64,000 nucleotides of DNA from Myxococcales bacterium. Its GTDB lineage: Bacteria; Myxococcota_A; Polyangia; Nannocystales; Nannocystaceae. The position numbers and the translations under genes are program-made. Where the stretch lies: contig JACKDW010000004.1 of the NCBI GenBank assembly GCA_020633295.1, positions 620,001-684,000 of the forward strand, read 5' to 3'. This document shows positions 63,426 to 64,000 of the stretch, piece by piece. Position 1 is the stretch's first letter, and each line of letters begins with the position of its first letter. A model generated the notes under the pieces. That model ran no database searches and had not been told where the DNA came from. It saw only the letters and a program-made list of their open reading frames with translations.

Positions 63426-64000
63426 GTGAACAACCACGCATATCAAGACGAGCCCTCGAAGACGGAGCGCACCACCGGCGTATTTCTTCGACAGCTCAAC
63501 GAGCACAGCGTTGTCTCGATGGAGGGCGAGCTGAGCGCGGTCGAGCGCGCGCAATTCAACACCCGGCTGTTCGGGCGCAAGCGCAAGGACCCGCGGTTTC
63601 GCGATCGGTACTCGCAGATCGTGCGAATCGGCGAAGGCGGCATGGGCGTCGTGTACCGCGCGTGGGACGAGCAGCTCGAGCGCTTCGTCGCGATCAAGGT
63701 GCTGCGAAGCGAATTCCTCTCGCACCCGGTCGCGCGCAAGCGACTGCGACGCGAGGCCCGCGCCCTCGCGTGCCTCAGCGACGTGCACAACGTGGTCTCG
63801 GTCTACGACTGCGGGAACACGGAGGAGGGGCGCTTCTTCATCGTGATGCAGTACGTCGAGGGGCCCACGCTCGCGCAGTGGCTCGGCAGCGCGCCGCGAC
63901 CGTGGCGCGACATCATTCGCATGTTCGTACGGGCAGGTCGAGGTCTGCTCGCGGCGCACCGGCGAGCCCTCGTCCATCGCGACTTCAAGCCTCAGAACGT
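63426..64000 (+). CDS. Ser/Thr protein kinase, N-terminal part only
   Basis: The window ends inside the kinase domain. Visible are IGEGGMGVVYRAWD (Gly loop), VAIKVLRSEF (catalytic Lys), VMQYVEGPTLAQWL and LVHRDFKPQN (catalytic loop). The 65-residue N-terminal part (YQDEPSKTERTTGVFLRQL) has no known motif. The GTG at 63426 is 30 bp behind the sigma stop, with AAGGA 10 nt upstream, so both genes form an operon. The kinase is the obvious candidate to phosphorylate the sigma factor. Confidence 0.88.
   Translation, partial: MNNHAYQDEPSKTERTTGVFLRQLNEHSVVSMEGELSAVERAQFNTRLFGRKRKDPRFRDRYSQIVRIGEGGMGVVYRAWDEQLERFVAIKVLRSEFLSHPVARKRLRREARALACLSDVHNVVSVYDCGNTEEGRFFIVMQYVEGPTLAQWLGSAPRPWRDIIRMFVRAGRGLLAAHRRALVHRDFKPQN

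Overview
The window is very GC-rich DNA that is almost completely filled with genes. It looks like a myxobacterial chromosome, most plausibly from the Nannocystaceae or a close relative. The reasons are the many large Ser/Thr protein kinases fused to other domains, a sigma-54 activator and two ECF sigma factors, a MopE-type lipoprotein, an ADYC-type lipoprotein, and a long series of lipoproteins whose lipobox cysteine is followed by a Thr/Asp/Ser/Gly-rich linker. No rRNA, tRNA, CRISPR array, insertion sequence or phage gene was seen, so this is chromosomal housekeeping and accessory sequence rather than an island.

Layout. 1-4702: partial M57 metalloprotease lipoprotein, a beta-class DNA methyltransferase broken by a one-base shift, a coupled c-type cytochrome lipoprotein, and a Pro-rich lipoprotein. 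4494-9148: helicase plus RNase H-fold exonuclease, matching the MrfA/MrfB (YprA/YprB) DNA repair pair. 9149-10195: non-coding, with a 10-bp tandem repeat. 10196-12217: TetR regulator and Old Yellow Enzyme. 12316-20642: MopE/beta-propeller lipoprotein, a CRTAC1-TPR protein and a five-haem cytochrome-TPR protein; the last two carry frameshifts in their TPR ends. 20692-25272: LysM murein endopeptidase, then a MoxR-type AAA+ ATPase with a large TraB-like partner. 25454-32780: lipoproteins (TPR, esterase and unknown), an AttH/CrtC-like protein, an aspartoacylase-family peptidase and small unknowns. 33067-42682: ECF sigma, sigma-54 activator, ADYC lipoprotein with NGFxx pentads, a kinase-STAND-PEGA-FGE fusion, and a PHP lipoprotein. 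42879-52590: WD40-like protein and a run of four lipoproteins, including one of 1326 residues. 52862-58393: MpaB-type oxygenase, penicillin-acylase-type hydrolase, radical SAM/SPASM enzyme and a 68-residue lipopeptide made of NGYMM repeats. 58631-64000: kinase-ATPase-TPR protein, ECF sigma and a partial kinase, which together look like one signalling cluster.

The most interesting points are: (i) a radical SAM/SPASM enzyme close to a tiny exported lipopeptide with four NGYMM repeats, with a second protein in the window carrying seven related NGFxx pentads; (ii) a two-gene MoxR AAA+/TraB-like unit; (iii) the MrfAB repair operon with a polyserine-coding satellite; (iv) a repeated promoter layout in which a TANNNT (often TGN-TANNNT) box sits 5-11 bp before the start codon, implying leaderless or nearly leaderless mRNAs; and (v) four genes disrupted or extended at their 3' ends, which may be real or assembly errors.

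All family assignments were made by eye from motifs and remembered family features. No search or structure prediction was run.
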